Below the pieces are notes generated by a model, which was given only the letters and a program-made list of their open reading frames with translations, had not been told where the DNA came from and ran no database searches. A stretch of 64,000 nucleotides of DNA from Tanytarsus gracilentus. Its lineage: Eukaryota; Arthropoda; Insecta; Diptera; Chironomidae. Shown in pieces: positions 50,558-61,297 of the stretch (positions are counted from its first letter, which is position 1; each line of letters opens with the position of its first letter). The translations under genes and the position numbers were made by a program. Where the stretch lies: the NCBI GenBank assembly GCA_038502055.1, contig JAXRKN010000044.1, positions 7,882,501 through 7,946,500 on the forward strand, read 5' to 3'.

Positions 50558-53500
50558 TTAAATTGGAAAAATTTATGAGGTGTATAGATTTTTTTTGAAA
50601 AAATCATCAATGAAAAATATAAAAAAATGTGTTTAAAATTAATAAAATTCTTACTTTTAAATAATTTTTTTTAAATTTTCACTTCCCTTTCCAAACTAAA
50701 AGCAGGAAAGAATAATTTTCAAAAATTGCTGCTAGCTCTGGACAAATAGCACATTTTATCTCAATTAGACATCCCCGATTGTTATTTTTAAAACAAAACC
50801 CATAAAAGTTTGAGAGTGAGAAAATTAAATTAGAGTGTAAGGAGTGGTGGATTATACAAGGGATGGAAAATACGGAATAAAATATTTTTAAAGCATTTTT
50901 TATATGAATTTTATAATTCAAAGTTTTCAAATTTTTTAAAATTTCAAACAACAAATTCAAAATTTAATTTTTTAAAAAATCAAAATAGTTCTTAAAAATT
51001 TCCAAATCTTTTTGAAAATTTTTATCCAACTTTCCACTTCTTGAATTAAATTTTTCTAATTAAATTGTGTAGAAAGAGAGACATGGACATTCCCGCATTT
51101 GCCTCCGAAAAAAAAATTAAATTTCTTCTTGTCGCTGCTAAATTTTCTCTCCAGATTTCGCCACACTTGAAGCAGACGCACACAATGTTTATCATTTTAA
51201 TTAAAAAGTTGTTCTCTTCCGCTAATTTTCTCTTTTTTCTAATTTTTATGCTCGCCTATGCATATCGTCGAGTTCAGCTCTGATTTCTGAAGGCCTGATA
51301 AATTTCACTAAATTTATGGCTCACCGATTGAATTTATTTAAAGGCCACATTTTTTTTTTGCGAATACTCGAAAACAATGAAAAGCTAAAAAAGCGGCGGA
51401 GCTCATTAAATAGTTTCGTAATTCATAAGTCGTCGTTGTGCGGCATGGAAACATACTATTATTGCCATTTAGTGTGTTGTGAAGTCATTAACTTGTCAAT
51501 TTATGAGCCTCTCTGCGAATTTAGCGCACAAAGGCGAATGTAAGTTGTACGTTGAAGAGAGTCACATGGATCATTAAAACAAATGACAGAGCGACACGAA
51601 TTATATTGATTTTTGCTACACACACAACGTCAAGGCAACGACAAGAAGAGCTTTTTTTGTGGGTTCGGAAAATTATAAGCTGATAAGAGGCATTCGAACC
51701 CTCCCGGGTGCTCATTTTACATGTAAGGGACAAGGTTGAGTTTTTATCAGAAGGAATTACATTCATTATTACACTAATTGAGTTACTCATCTTCGAGTCA
51801 TGTTCATGGCATGCATTATTTATTTTCTACTCACATGCATGCTTATTTTCGTGAGTGGCAAGCAACATATACTTCAAAGTCACTACGAGTTTATCACTTT
51901 GACGTCTCAATAAAGCTCGCTTGCAATACACAATACAGAGAGGATGGCATGGAACTAACCAATAGACGGAGAAATTATTTATTTTCCTCTTTTATTGAAT
52001 TTATTTTATCTCATCTGGCAGCTTTCTTCCATTGTTGTGAAATAAATTAAATAAAAGTTGAAGCTCCAAAGAGATGCTTGTGCTATTTCTTTGGTTAATG
52101 GAATTGTGTACATGCTGTTGAGGCACATTATGGAAGAAATAGACATTAATCGACTGAAGAGAGAAAAAGTCCTGTGGAGAAATTCTTGCTTTATTCGCTA
52201 AAAATGAGAGAGATTTTATTTTGGAGAAGTTAAGAACTTTGCAAAAAAAATTAAATTAAATTTTCCTCAATCAAATATTTTTTTTCCAGAGAATTAAAAA
52301 ATTCATTGTAAAATTCCTCAATAAACAAAATTCTTCCAGCATAATTGCAATAATTTTCCCCCTTTTTAAATATTTCGTCATAAACTGATTACCCTAACTT
52401 TGTGTTGGGGAGGAAGCGCTTGAAAATTGTTTACTGAACGAGAAAAATATGTTGTAGCATACGACAATCATATCTTCATGCATATTTTGACTCCGAGAGT
52501 GATTTAAATTATGCAAATAGCAAAAAAGGAGAGCAATAAAAGTTATTATGAAATGTAAATACGATTAAAGCATGTGTTTTGAGTGAGAAGAGAGACTTTT
52601 TTTTAAAAAAATACCACGAACAGTAGGCGATAAAGCGATTGAGATAAAACATCATGAAATGTTGCTCACTCCACACCCTTAAAAAATCTCATGAATAAAA
52701 TAAAGATAAATTTCGTCACCATCGCTCGATGCGAAGGAGAAGAAGAAAGTTTTCACGCTTTTCCTTTCTTGCTCTGCTTCCTCAATCGCCTAAAGTTCTT
52801 TCATTCCTATTATTTGAAATTACTCGGAGTGTAATTAACAGAATTCAATGACTCGAATCAGTTTCGTTGTACTTTTATGCGAGAATTATTTGTTTTTCTT
52901 TCGATGTGGCGTAAAATTTATTTTTGTGGGATTCTTTTGCATTATTTTAATGTCTTTCTGTGTTTTGTAGAAACATCGCTGTCATTTTGAGTTCGCGCGT
53001 TGAAACCTTTGAAGTTGAATGACATTTGTTTACTTGCTGAGAGTCATTTGATCCATTTCACGTTGTGATGAATGGGAAATTGATTAGTGAATAAAAGAAA
53101 GGACAAATTTTGAGGTTGACCATATGGTTGAAATTTACTTTTTTTTAAATTACCTGGTAAAATTAAATTTTTCTCATGACTTAATCACATAAATTCCACA
53201 AAACACTGATCGAAAATTTATCAACATTGAAAAAATTCCTTTTTTTCCTATTTTATGTTAATTTTGATCCAAATTATATTTTTATGCTAATAGTTTGCGT
53301 GCGCTTATTATTTTTTCCATCCACACTGCCTGAAATACAACAAATAAAGCAGCATTAAAACCACATTAGAAGCAAATTTTCCTGAAATTTTTATTAGCTG
53401 AGAACTTTCACTCTCAAAAGAAAGCCCGCTTTTATGTCTTTGACATGCCAAACTCTTATCATGCAAATGGCTGGTGTTGATTGTGTATTCTTATGTTGAT

Positions 53501-53788
53501 ATCACTGGTGTTTTTTTGTGTGTGGATGTTTTATGAGCACTTTATCGTTTTGTAGATAGCGAAAATCGTTTTGTAAAATATATTTTAAGTGCCTTGAATA
53601 TTCATGAACCTCCTGAATGTTATTAAAAAAATTGCGGTCTGAACTTTGTGCAAACAAGTTTTGAGAAAGAAAAATCAATCAATGCAGTCGGTAAAGTTTT
53701 TTTTGTGTGAGTCGACAGTTAAATCAAACAATTGTTGGAAATATTTAAAGAATAAAAATTAGAAATGTTTTCATGAAATAAATATTCG

Positions 53789-53799
53789 GTTCGAATCCT
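53789..53799 (+). repeat. tRNA B-box-like 11-mer (GGTTCGAATCC)
   Basis: Exact B-box consensus followed by TAAATATT. A TTTCCACTCCTTGC word 65 bp downstream is identical to the right arm of the inverted-repeat unit at 39773-39844, linking the two repeat types. Confidence 0.5.
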
Positions 53800-54518
53800 A
53801 AATATTTGATAAATTAAATAAATAAAAAAATAAATTTTTTTGCTTCGATTTAATTTTTTTAAAAAGTTTCCACTCCTTGCTTCAATCTCAATTCTGAATT
53901 CGAGAGAGGATAAAGCTTCAATAAGCTATTTTGTATCTAAGTAAAAGACAATCTCGATAAGACGAAATTTCCTTCTTTTTTTCTCTCTCCTGCCTCGGAT
54001 GAATTTCACAAAACCATATTGACAATTTTCGAGCTTCTTGATAAAGAAATTTCCTTTTATAAAAAAACTTTAAGCATGGAATACAATTGCGTGAAATGTG
54101 AAATGCGTGGAAAAATATTTGGGGAAAGAAAACCTTTTGAGAAAATTAAAGATTCTTATCGCGAAAAGTCGCAATCTAATTTATGAAATGGAAAATCTAT
54201 TGAAATGATAATCTCGTTGAATTGCCATTGACGATGCTGTGCGTCGAAGAAGAAGAAGGAAATGGGAAAAGCTTAATGAACTTGAAGTAAATTTAACTTT
54301 TTTTGAGGGGTTTCAAGGAAATCCTGACCGCCGTCGCCGATAAGTGAGTGAGAAAAAAGGTTTGCAATTAATTCAAGCCGTGAGTTATGGAAAAGCCATT
54401 ATCGCTCCATGACTTTCTTTATGAGGTAATTTTCAAAGCGAAAATAATCAAATGGGCGGCGAAATAAATTGAAACCCACTTTGAGGAAATTTATATTCAA
54501 AAGTCTCCAGCTGAGGAA

Positions 54519-55292
54519 TAGAGTTTCTCAAATACCCGGGTAATGAGATTTTGTCCTACCCGGGTAAAAAAATTTATTACCCGGGTAGCCCGGGCATGCC
54601 CGGGTAAGAAAAAATTTAAAAAAGATACCTATTTTTACTCAAATTTTCGGCTAATCTTTATATAGAGCATTTTTAGTAACAGAAATAAAAGTTTTCTTAA
54701 CATTTAAATAAAAGTTTTTTAAACAGAAAATGAATAGATTAAAAGAAATATAAAAAGTTTAACGGAAATAGTTCTTAAGGAACATTACACAGTAAAGGTC
54801 TGACATTAGAGTTCTCTTCTTTGTTACAATATCTCCAGCCTCTGAAAATGCCCTCTATGAAGTAACTGATGTTGCCTGAATCGTTAGTAAAGCTCTTAAC
54901 AATCGGTCCAAAATTGGAGATCTTTGTTTGAGTCATCTCATGGCTATTTTTTTTGTTGCACTTGCACTTGATGTTTCAAAATACTTTTTTGAATTAAAAA
55001 ATTTCGCAAACGAATCTAAATTTATATAGGTAAACTACCTTCTTAAGTCATGTAGTTTTGATAAGTGATAAAATTCATTGTAAACAAAACATTTTCAGGT
55101 ATTGGTTTACACAAAACTTATAAAAAGCTTTTATGGAGAAAGATTTTTTTAAAAAAAATTAAGAAAATTTTCTTCGAATTTTTTAATTTTTACCCGGGTA
55201 AGGGGAGAGCAATTTTCCGGGTATACCCGGGTAGTAAAATTGACGGGCATACCCGGGTATACCCGTACCCGGGTTACCCGTGAGAAACTCTA
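54519..55292 (-). mobile_element. internally deleted hAT DNA transposon (hAT copy 2)
   Basis: The element begins TAGAGTTTCTCA and ends TGAGAAACTCTA (12-bp perfect terminal repeats). It is flanked by the 8-bp duplication CTGAGGAA (54511-54518 and 55293-55300). The outer ~85-100 bp at each end carry many copies of the palindrome ACCCGGGT and variants such as GCCCGGGC and GGGTATACCC. The interior encodes, on the minus strand, a broken C-terminal piece of hAT transposase. Length (774 bp), TAGAG ends and layout closely parallel the copy at 23481-24252, although the palindrome sequence differs. It is non-autonomous. Confidence 0.94.
54759..55079 (-). pseudogene. hAT transposase C-terminal fragment with in-frame stops
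   Basis: Reading on the minus strand from about 55079 to the TAA at 54759-54761, the frame gives a hAT-like tail: SPILDRLLRALLTIQATSVT, then a stop where the conserved glutamate is expected, then RAFSEAGDIVTKKRTLMSD and VMFLKNYFR. This is the hAT dimerisation domain. Three in-frame stops (one replacing the glutamate) and the missing catalytic part show that it is dead. The FSEA and FLKxYFR words are shared with the fragment in hAT copy 1. Confidence 0.88.
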
Positions 55293-57581
55293 CTGAGGAA
55301 GTCATTGAAATAATTTTTTTTTCATTTCTTTTTAAAAAAGGCAAGGAAATAAATTTTTATGGAGGTGTTAAATTTATTTTCTTTAGGGTTCGTCGATAGT
55401 TTAGGGAATCAACCCATTTCAAAGAAAGTTTTTCGAAGGTGATTTTTCTTCATTCACATCAGTGTCACATCAATGTCACATAAATTATCAGGTAATCTCT
55501 GAGGATTTTCTTAAAATCAATATTTATGCATCATAAATTAGATTGATAATGAAGAAAATAATTCGTCATGCTCTAAATTCACTTTTTGATGAGCAAATGA
55601 TTTACAATTTTTTTAAAATGTTTCTCGATATTAAAAACGCCTTAAGCCGTAAAAAAGTGATGGAATGCTATTAGCATAAATTTTTTTTCTTCGATGCACA
55701 TCGTAAAAAAAGTTCTTGGTGGTGCTGTAAATTTGATATGACATCGTTGTGATTTCCTTCGGCGGCGGTGAATATGTCGAATATTAAATGAAAATGTTAT
55801 CGTTGAAAAATTTATACTGTTTGACATTTTTAACATCATGCGCGAGGGTGTGTTTGCTCAACGCAATAATGCAAAGAGCACGTAACGACAACTTTTTAAT
55901 CTGCGCGAAATATTTCTGAGAAATTTGTGTCGTTAAATTGACTTATCCAAATATATGAGCTGAAATAATTTCAACTTAACTCGGTACATGAGTACATGAC
56001 TCAATTATTTGCTAATAAATGTATGTGGGTGGAGATGGATGAATTTCATATGTGTTTTGTGGAATGAGAGTTAAAATGTGGAAGATCCTTCAGTTATTAT
56101 ATAATTTAAGAGAAAAAAATTGATTTAAAGCTTTGTAAAACTTTTAAAATCCTCTAGAAAAAAAATATTTAAAGCTTTCAAAAAAGCTTAAAAATTTTCT
56201 TAAATAATCAATTTAAAAAACTTTTAAAGTCCGCTAGAAAAAATTTAGAAAGCTTTTAAAAAGTCTTCAAAAAGCTCACTGAAATTTGTTCAAAAAGCTT
56301 TTTAAATACTTTTTCAATTCGAACTCATCAAATTTCAACCCTCACCCACTCAAGTTGATCCAAAACCAGAGCAAAAGTTTTGTCGTCTTTAATTTTCGAC
56401 ATCACATTATTCCTGCGGGCATTGCATTCGTACAGACGCATAGAGAAGAAATGTACATAATGACTAAATGCTGCACATACACACAACTCTCAATATTTGA
56501 GTTTTCGAATGCAAAATATATTTCAAGCTCTATTTACGATTCAATTTTCTCGATTGTGTGGAATGATTCAATTACACTAAAGCATCTCGAATTGAGTACA
56601 TAGTGGAAATTTCAAGTGTGTCTGATACCGCAATTATTGATTTGCATTTTAAACCAAGCAGAGAGAGGCGGAGAAAATGATTTGAGTATGTGAAACCCAT
56701 TAAGTCTATAGTAAGACGTGTACAAAAGTTTATGCAAATGCTTTCTGTGTGTTATGCAAATGAACTGCTTCATTTCAAATGAAAAACTTTATGCCAACAA
56801 GTCTCCTTCTTTTGGATGATTTTAATGGAACTAAAAAAATAAATTTTCGATGGCAGAAAAAGGGATGAATTGAAAGGAAAATTTTCAATGAACCCTGAGA
56901 AGGATGAAGTTGAGTGGAAAATTTTTGCGATTCCTTTAAAGTTTTTCGTGAGGGGTCATTGGAGATGAATGTGACGAGGAAAAGTTGAAAAGGTTAGTAA
57001 TTAAAGAATTTTCAAATGATTTTAAAGTTTCTTTAATTTTTTCTCAAAGTAACAAACTCTTCAAACTTCCCCTCACTAGTCTCTTTAAACGGATGCTTAT
57101 TAAAATCTCACAAAAACATTTAAAAGTCCACTTTGTCCTTTTTTAAAAATGTAAGTCCAAAAACATCAAAAATCTCTTTAAAGGGATCATTTTGGATGTC
57201 CGAAGAGAGTAAAAGTGCACACAATTGCGAGGTGAGGAGGGGAAAAGGGAAATGAGATTACGAAACTTTATCTGCTCTCCGTGTGATGCCTTTAGGCGTA
57301 AAACAAATTGTAATTTACATCTTTATTTCCTGTGTAGAGCGAGATGCCTTTAAAATGCCATTAAAGTTGACAAAATTTTACCACAGAGACCTTTTCAGAT
57401 AGATGAGTATAGAACACTAAGTCTATTAATTAAAATTAAAACTATAGATTAAAATTAAATCCATCGATTTAAAAATTAGAATTAAGATTTAAAATTGAAT
57501 TTTATTCCTATCGTCCTACCCCTGAAAATTAAGCCCATCGGCATGATTAACTACACTGCCACTCGTTTTAGTTTAATAAAT

Positions 57582-57587
57582 TTTATT
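57582..57587 (-). terminator. polyadenylation signal for the moonraker-like gene
   Basis: AATAAA on the minus strand, 41 bp past the stop codon, in a TTTAATAAATTTTATTAG context that carries the signal on both strands. Confidence 0.45.
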
Positions 57588-57627
57588 AGCCATTCTGAAA
57601 AATATAATTTAAACATCTGTTAAGGAA

Positions 57628-60600
57628 TCAGCATGCGAGTTCGTGCTGGAAGAAATTCTCAACAAACTTTTCCTCGTCAAAATCAAAATCTTTGATGATA
57701 CTTTTCAGCATGTCATCGATGAGGGTTTCAGACACGTCGGCAAATATTTTCCATGGTTCATCAAATTGTTCATTAACATAGAGTGGATTCTCGACCATTG
57801 ACTTGATCATTTTTCGTCGCTCTTTTTCGGCGAGTTGCTTTCGCTTTTTGAACACTTCATTATCGCACTGCTGGAAAATGTCATCGACATCACTTTTTAA
57901 CTGTAGCTTTACATTCGACGTGTTCTTTTCAACTGACGAGGGTAATTTTTCATTAGGTTTTAAGGTCTCTTCGCTATCGTTTTGAGATTTGACGTAAAGA
58001 TATTGAATGTTGGGTGCAATTCGTTCGACGGTCTCATTAGTGGTTTTTGGTGGGTTTTTTGGTTTTATATCTGAGGTGACACGAGACGTTGGGATGCTTT
58101 CAAAATATGGAACGAGAAATTCTTGAATTTTGTCTTTTGCAACATTTCGAAGCATTTCCATAATTTCAGTGAGTTGTTTTGGATTTTCAAGCTCGACTTT
58201 TTGAAGATTTTCAATTTCTTCTTTGACATCTGTGAATTTTAAATTTTAAATTTGTTTTGATAAAAATTTACAACTCACCCCTTGGAATTTCTTTCTGCAC
58301 CATCGTGCTAATATTTGAAATTGATTTTTTTACCTGCGGCGATGCTGATTTGGCAGCAGGTGTCGGTCGTTTCGATTGAGTCGGATGAGGTGTCAATTTT
58401 TGCCCTCTCGAGAGTGTTTTTCTTGGCGGTAAATTTTCATGCGGTGCGTCATAGGGACTTTTGGCTTTTAATGGCGGTCTCTTTGGCTTTCCATAAACAG
58501 AAATTTTCTCATTCACTTTCAACTTTTCGTGTGCGTAAGAATTTCTCGAATTTAAATCTCTCCCACGACCTGATAACGAAACTGACGAACCGAATGAGGA
58601 AGTGCTCGATTTATTCATCTCCAAAAATCGCTTCATATCAACGCTCTTCCTCAACATCTTCACAGTCATTGTGTCCGTCTTATCAAAAACTTTGCGATCA
58701 AAGCAAATTTTCGACACATTAATGATGAAATCAACCAGAACGAACAATTTGTCGGGATAGGAGTTGTAGATGAACATTTCAACGTTCTTCAGATAAGTTT
58801 GTACGGCTTGCATGATGGCATGAAATAGGAGATTTACTTTTGTTGCTACATCCATGGGATTATCGGGCATTAGACGAACTTCTTCTGCCTATATATAAAA
58901 ATTCAAGCGAGATGCGAAAAGAGATGATAAGGGAATGAAATATCGCTTGACTTGTGAGGTTGTTAGAGGGTGAATGGAAGATGTAAACTAACGCAATTTT
59001 CTAAGTATTTTTGGTTCGAATTTAAATTTTCAGAAAAATAATTTAATTTGAAAACTTTAACGCAATCATTCAAAATTAAAAAATAAGTTTATAAAATTTG
59101 TGATTCAGACATTTGGCAAATAATTACTCATTAATTTTTTCCTATAAAATCTTGCTATAATTTTCTACTTTACAGATCTTTTACAGATTTAATTTTATAT
59201 CTACGACAAAATTAAGCTTTGCAACTTACCATTCGGCCAATTTGATAAAGGTGATTTCTTGCAAATCGATTAGTGAACTCAAGCGCTCGTCTTTGTCTCT
59301 TATTTAAATCATTGATGTCTTCCAACTCTGGAGGATCGTTTATGATTTCACGAAGACAATCGATATATTGAGTGATTTTCTCCTGATAACCCGTTACTTT
59401 ACCCAATATTGAAACGAGATGTGCTGAGTCAACCACCTGAGATTTTCCATTAGCTGAAACTTCTGCTTTTACACTACGTGCACATTTACGCGATTCCACT
59501 GGAGACACGACTTTTTTGTTAACTTTGACACTTGATTTCTCATCGCAACGCTGCTGCTGTTTTGCAGCTTTTGACAGTTGATTTCTCGTGTTGGGATTGT
59601 AGACGTTGTTACTATTTGTGGAATCGTTTTCTTCGTTATTTGCTGCCACTTTTGTTTGTCGAGTGGCGGTGGGTTGAGGTGAAGACTGAGGGTTAAAATT
59701 AAAGTTTATTGAAGCACGTAAATTTTAAAATGATTCGAAACTTTCAATTATTTTTTTGAGGTTATTATTGAGAATGTTTTAAAAATTTAAGTTTTAACCT
59801 CAAAATCTTTTTTGAGCAATTAAGAGTGTTTAACTATGCATTTTTAAATTTATAATTTTTATCTAACCTTAAACTTTTTTCTTTCCTCAACATAATTAAA
59901 TTTTCCATCCTTCTTCTCACAACAAAAATGCTCGTTCTCAGTCTGGTGATTTTTAAAAAGAAAAGACATAAAAATATAAATTTAACATCGACAGCATCAG
60001 ATGCACTTCCTACCTTCAAACTACTCCTCAAGAGCTTTCGTTGATTTAAATTCTCTTCGGACGATGAGTTACTTCCATTTACATTTTCAATTTGATTGCA
60101 CAGCTCAAGCATCTCCGAATGAAGTGTCTCGTCATTATCTGATGAACACTGACTAGCATCGTCTTCATCGTCGTTGGGAATAATTTGCTGTGGCACTTGA
60201 ATTTCAGCATCAAATGTTTGCCGTACGTCAGCAGCATTCACTTCCTCGACAATGTGAACACTCGAGATATTTTCTTGATTTTTCTCCACACTGCTGGCGG
60301 TGGTTGATGGTTGAGAGACTTTCGATGCTTGAATGCCTGGTTAGAGAGAGAAAAAAAGGAAGTGTGGAATTTTTGAGGTTATTTTTACTCGGGTGATGAA
60401 ATATTTATTTGAAAAATTTAACTCAGGGGGTGGACACTAATTTTAATTGGTGTTCAAGGGGTGAAAACTCGAAAAATGAATTTTACAATGAGTTTAAAAA
60501 TTTACCATATTTCCTCGGCGGTCCAAACAAAGGTGCACTAAACCTCTTCGATCGCTGATCAAAAATCGTGCAAACTTCAACACTGTTTGTGCGTGTGACA

Positions 60601-60855
60601 GAACTTTCTTTCTCATCATCGCTGCCATCAGCTGACGAAATGGAGCAAACGTTTCCCCAATATCCGACATGTTTCTCTCGTCTATCTTTCTCCACCTTTT
60701 TGAGAACTTTTTGAAATTCCATCTTCGGAATGTACTGGACACGTTTGTGTGGAGAGGAGAAAGGACAATTTAATTAAAAAAGTAAGAGAGATCCGACTGC
60801 CTACCTTGAATTGATAATCACACAGAATATTTGAAGAATGTCCGAAATTTTCCAT
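57628..60855 (-). CDS. putative moonraker/OFIP (KIAA0753-like) centriolar protein
   Basis: Seven exons on the minus strand: 60855-60805, 60734-60506, 60336-60014, 59942-59868, 59685-59230, 58888-58279 and 58229-57628, giving 781 aa. It begins MENFGHSSNILCDYQFK. A basic helix near residue 22 (MEFQKVLKKVEKDRREKH) recalls the RRQFEEHIKEHH region of KIAA0753. An acidic, polar stretch leads to a helical middle (NKRQRRALEFTNRFARNHL, NLLFHAIMQAVQTYLKN), then a basic proline-rich linker. The C-terminus EPWKIFADVSETLIDDML aligns in pattern with the family's PWLIAESFSEELVDEAL ending, and this is the best evidence. Human KIAA0753 works with OFD1 and FOR20 at centrioles and centriolar satellites. The reading frame is well supported; the family call is from short motifs only. 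It could be another centrosomal or cytoskeletal protein. The 75-bp fourth exon has a weak GTTAGA donor and is the least certain. Confidence 0.6.
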
Positions 60856-61131
60856 TCACAGTTCAGTTGCGACTTGTCGGTGACACAAAAAGTTCATGAA
60901 ATAAAAATTCTTGAGGCAGAGAGCAAAAAAACTGTCATAGAAAATTAGAAAAATGCTGACTGCGATCCTTTTTTGATCCTCTTCGTAAGCTTTAAATTGA
61001 AATGTTATTTTTTTAGGTGAATCACAAGCAAAAAAGGTTCTTTTCAGCCTGCTAGGTTTGAATTGAATGAAAATACTGAATTGCTGCCAGTTTTTGTTGT
61101 AGTTCCGTTGCCATAACGACATGACGCGTAT

Positions 61132-61141
61132 AACAGCTGGT
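61132..61141. promoter_or_regulatory. E-box core-promoter-like motif (CAGCTG) upstream of the moonraker-like gene
   Basis: AACAGCTGGT lies 277 bp upstream of the start codon and fits the AWCAGCTGWT motif known from Drosophila housekeeping promoters at all but one position. The distance is nearly the same as at the RTN4IP1-like gene (280 bp). Confidence 0.45.
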
Positions 61142-61191
61142 CAATTACTATGAATACAAATATTTTGTAGCATTCGCTCGAGTGTAAAAGT

Positions 61192-61297
61192 CAAGGGGTG
61201 GAAATTAAAATTTAAGATTCTTGGAAAATTAAAAAACCGTTAAATTTCATAAATTCAAACTTTAAAAAATATTTTTTTAAAAAATTTCCATCCTTTG
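61192..61297. repeat. 106-bp inverted-repeat unit
   Basis: CAAGGGGTGGAAATT at the left pairs with AATTTCCATCCTTTG at the right with two mismatches, around an AT-rich core. It lies just beyond the CAGCTG motif, about 340 bp upstream of the moonraker-like start. Confidence 0.6.

Larger units (their letters stand above)
48368..57627. other. 9-kb gene-free region between converging genes
   Basis: Kif26 (plus) and the moonraker-like gene (minus) end toward each other across this stretch. I see no coding exon, although extra 3' exons of Kif26 cannot be excluded if its last exon is spliced on. It holds B-box-like motifs at 49272, 50547 and 53789 and a hAT relic at 54519-55292. The rest is AT-rich with no structure I can name. 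Confidence 0.6.
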
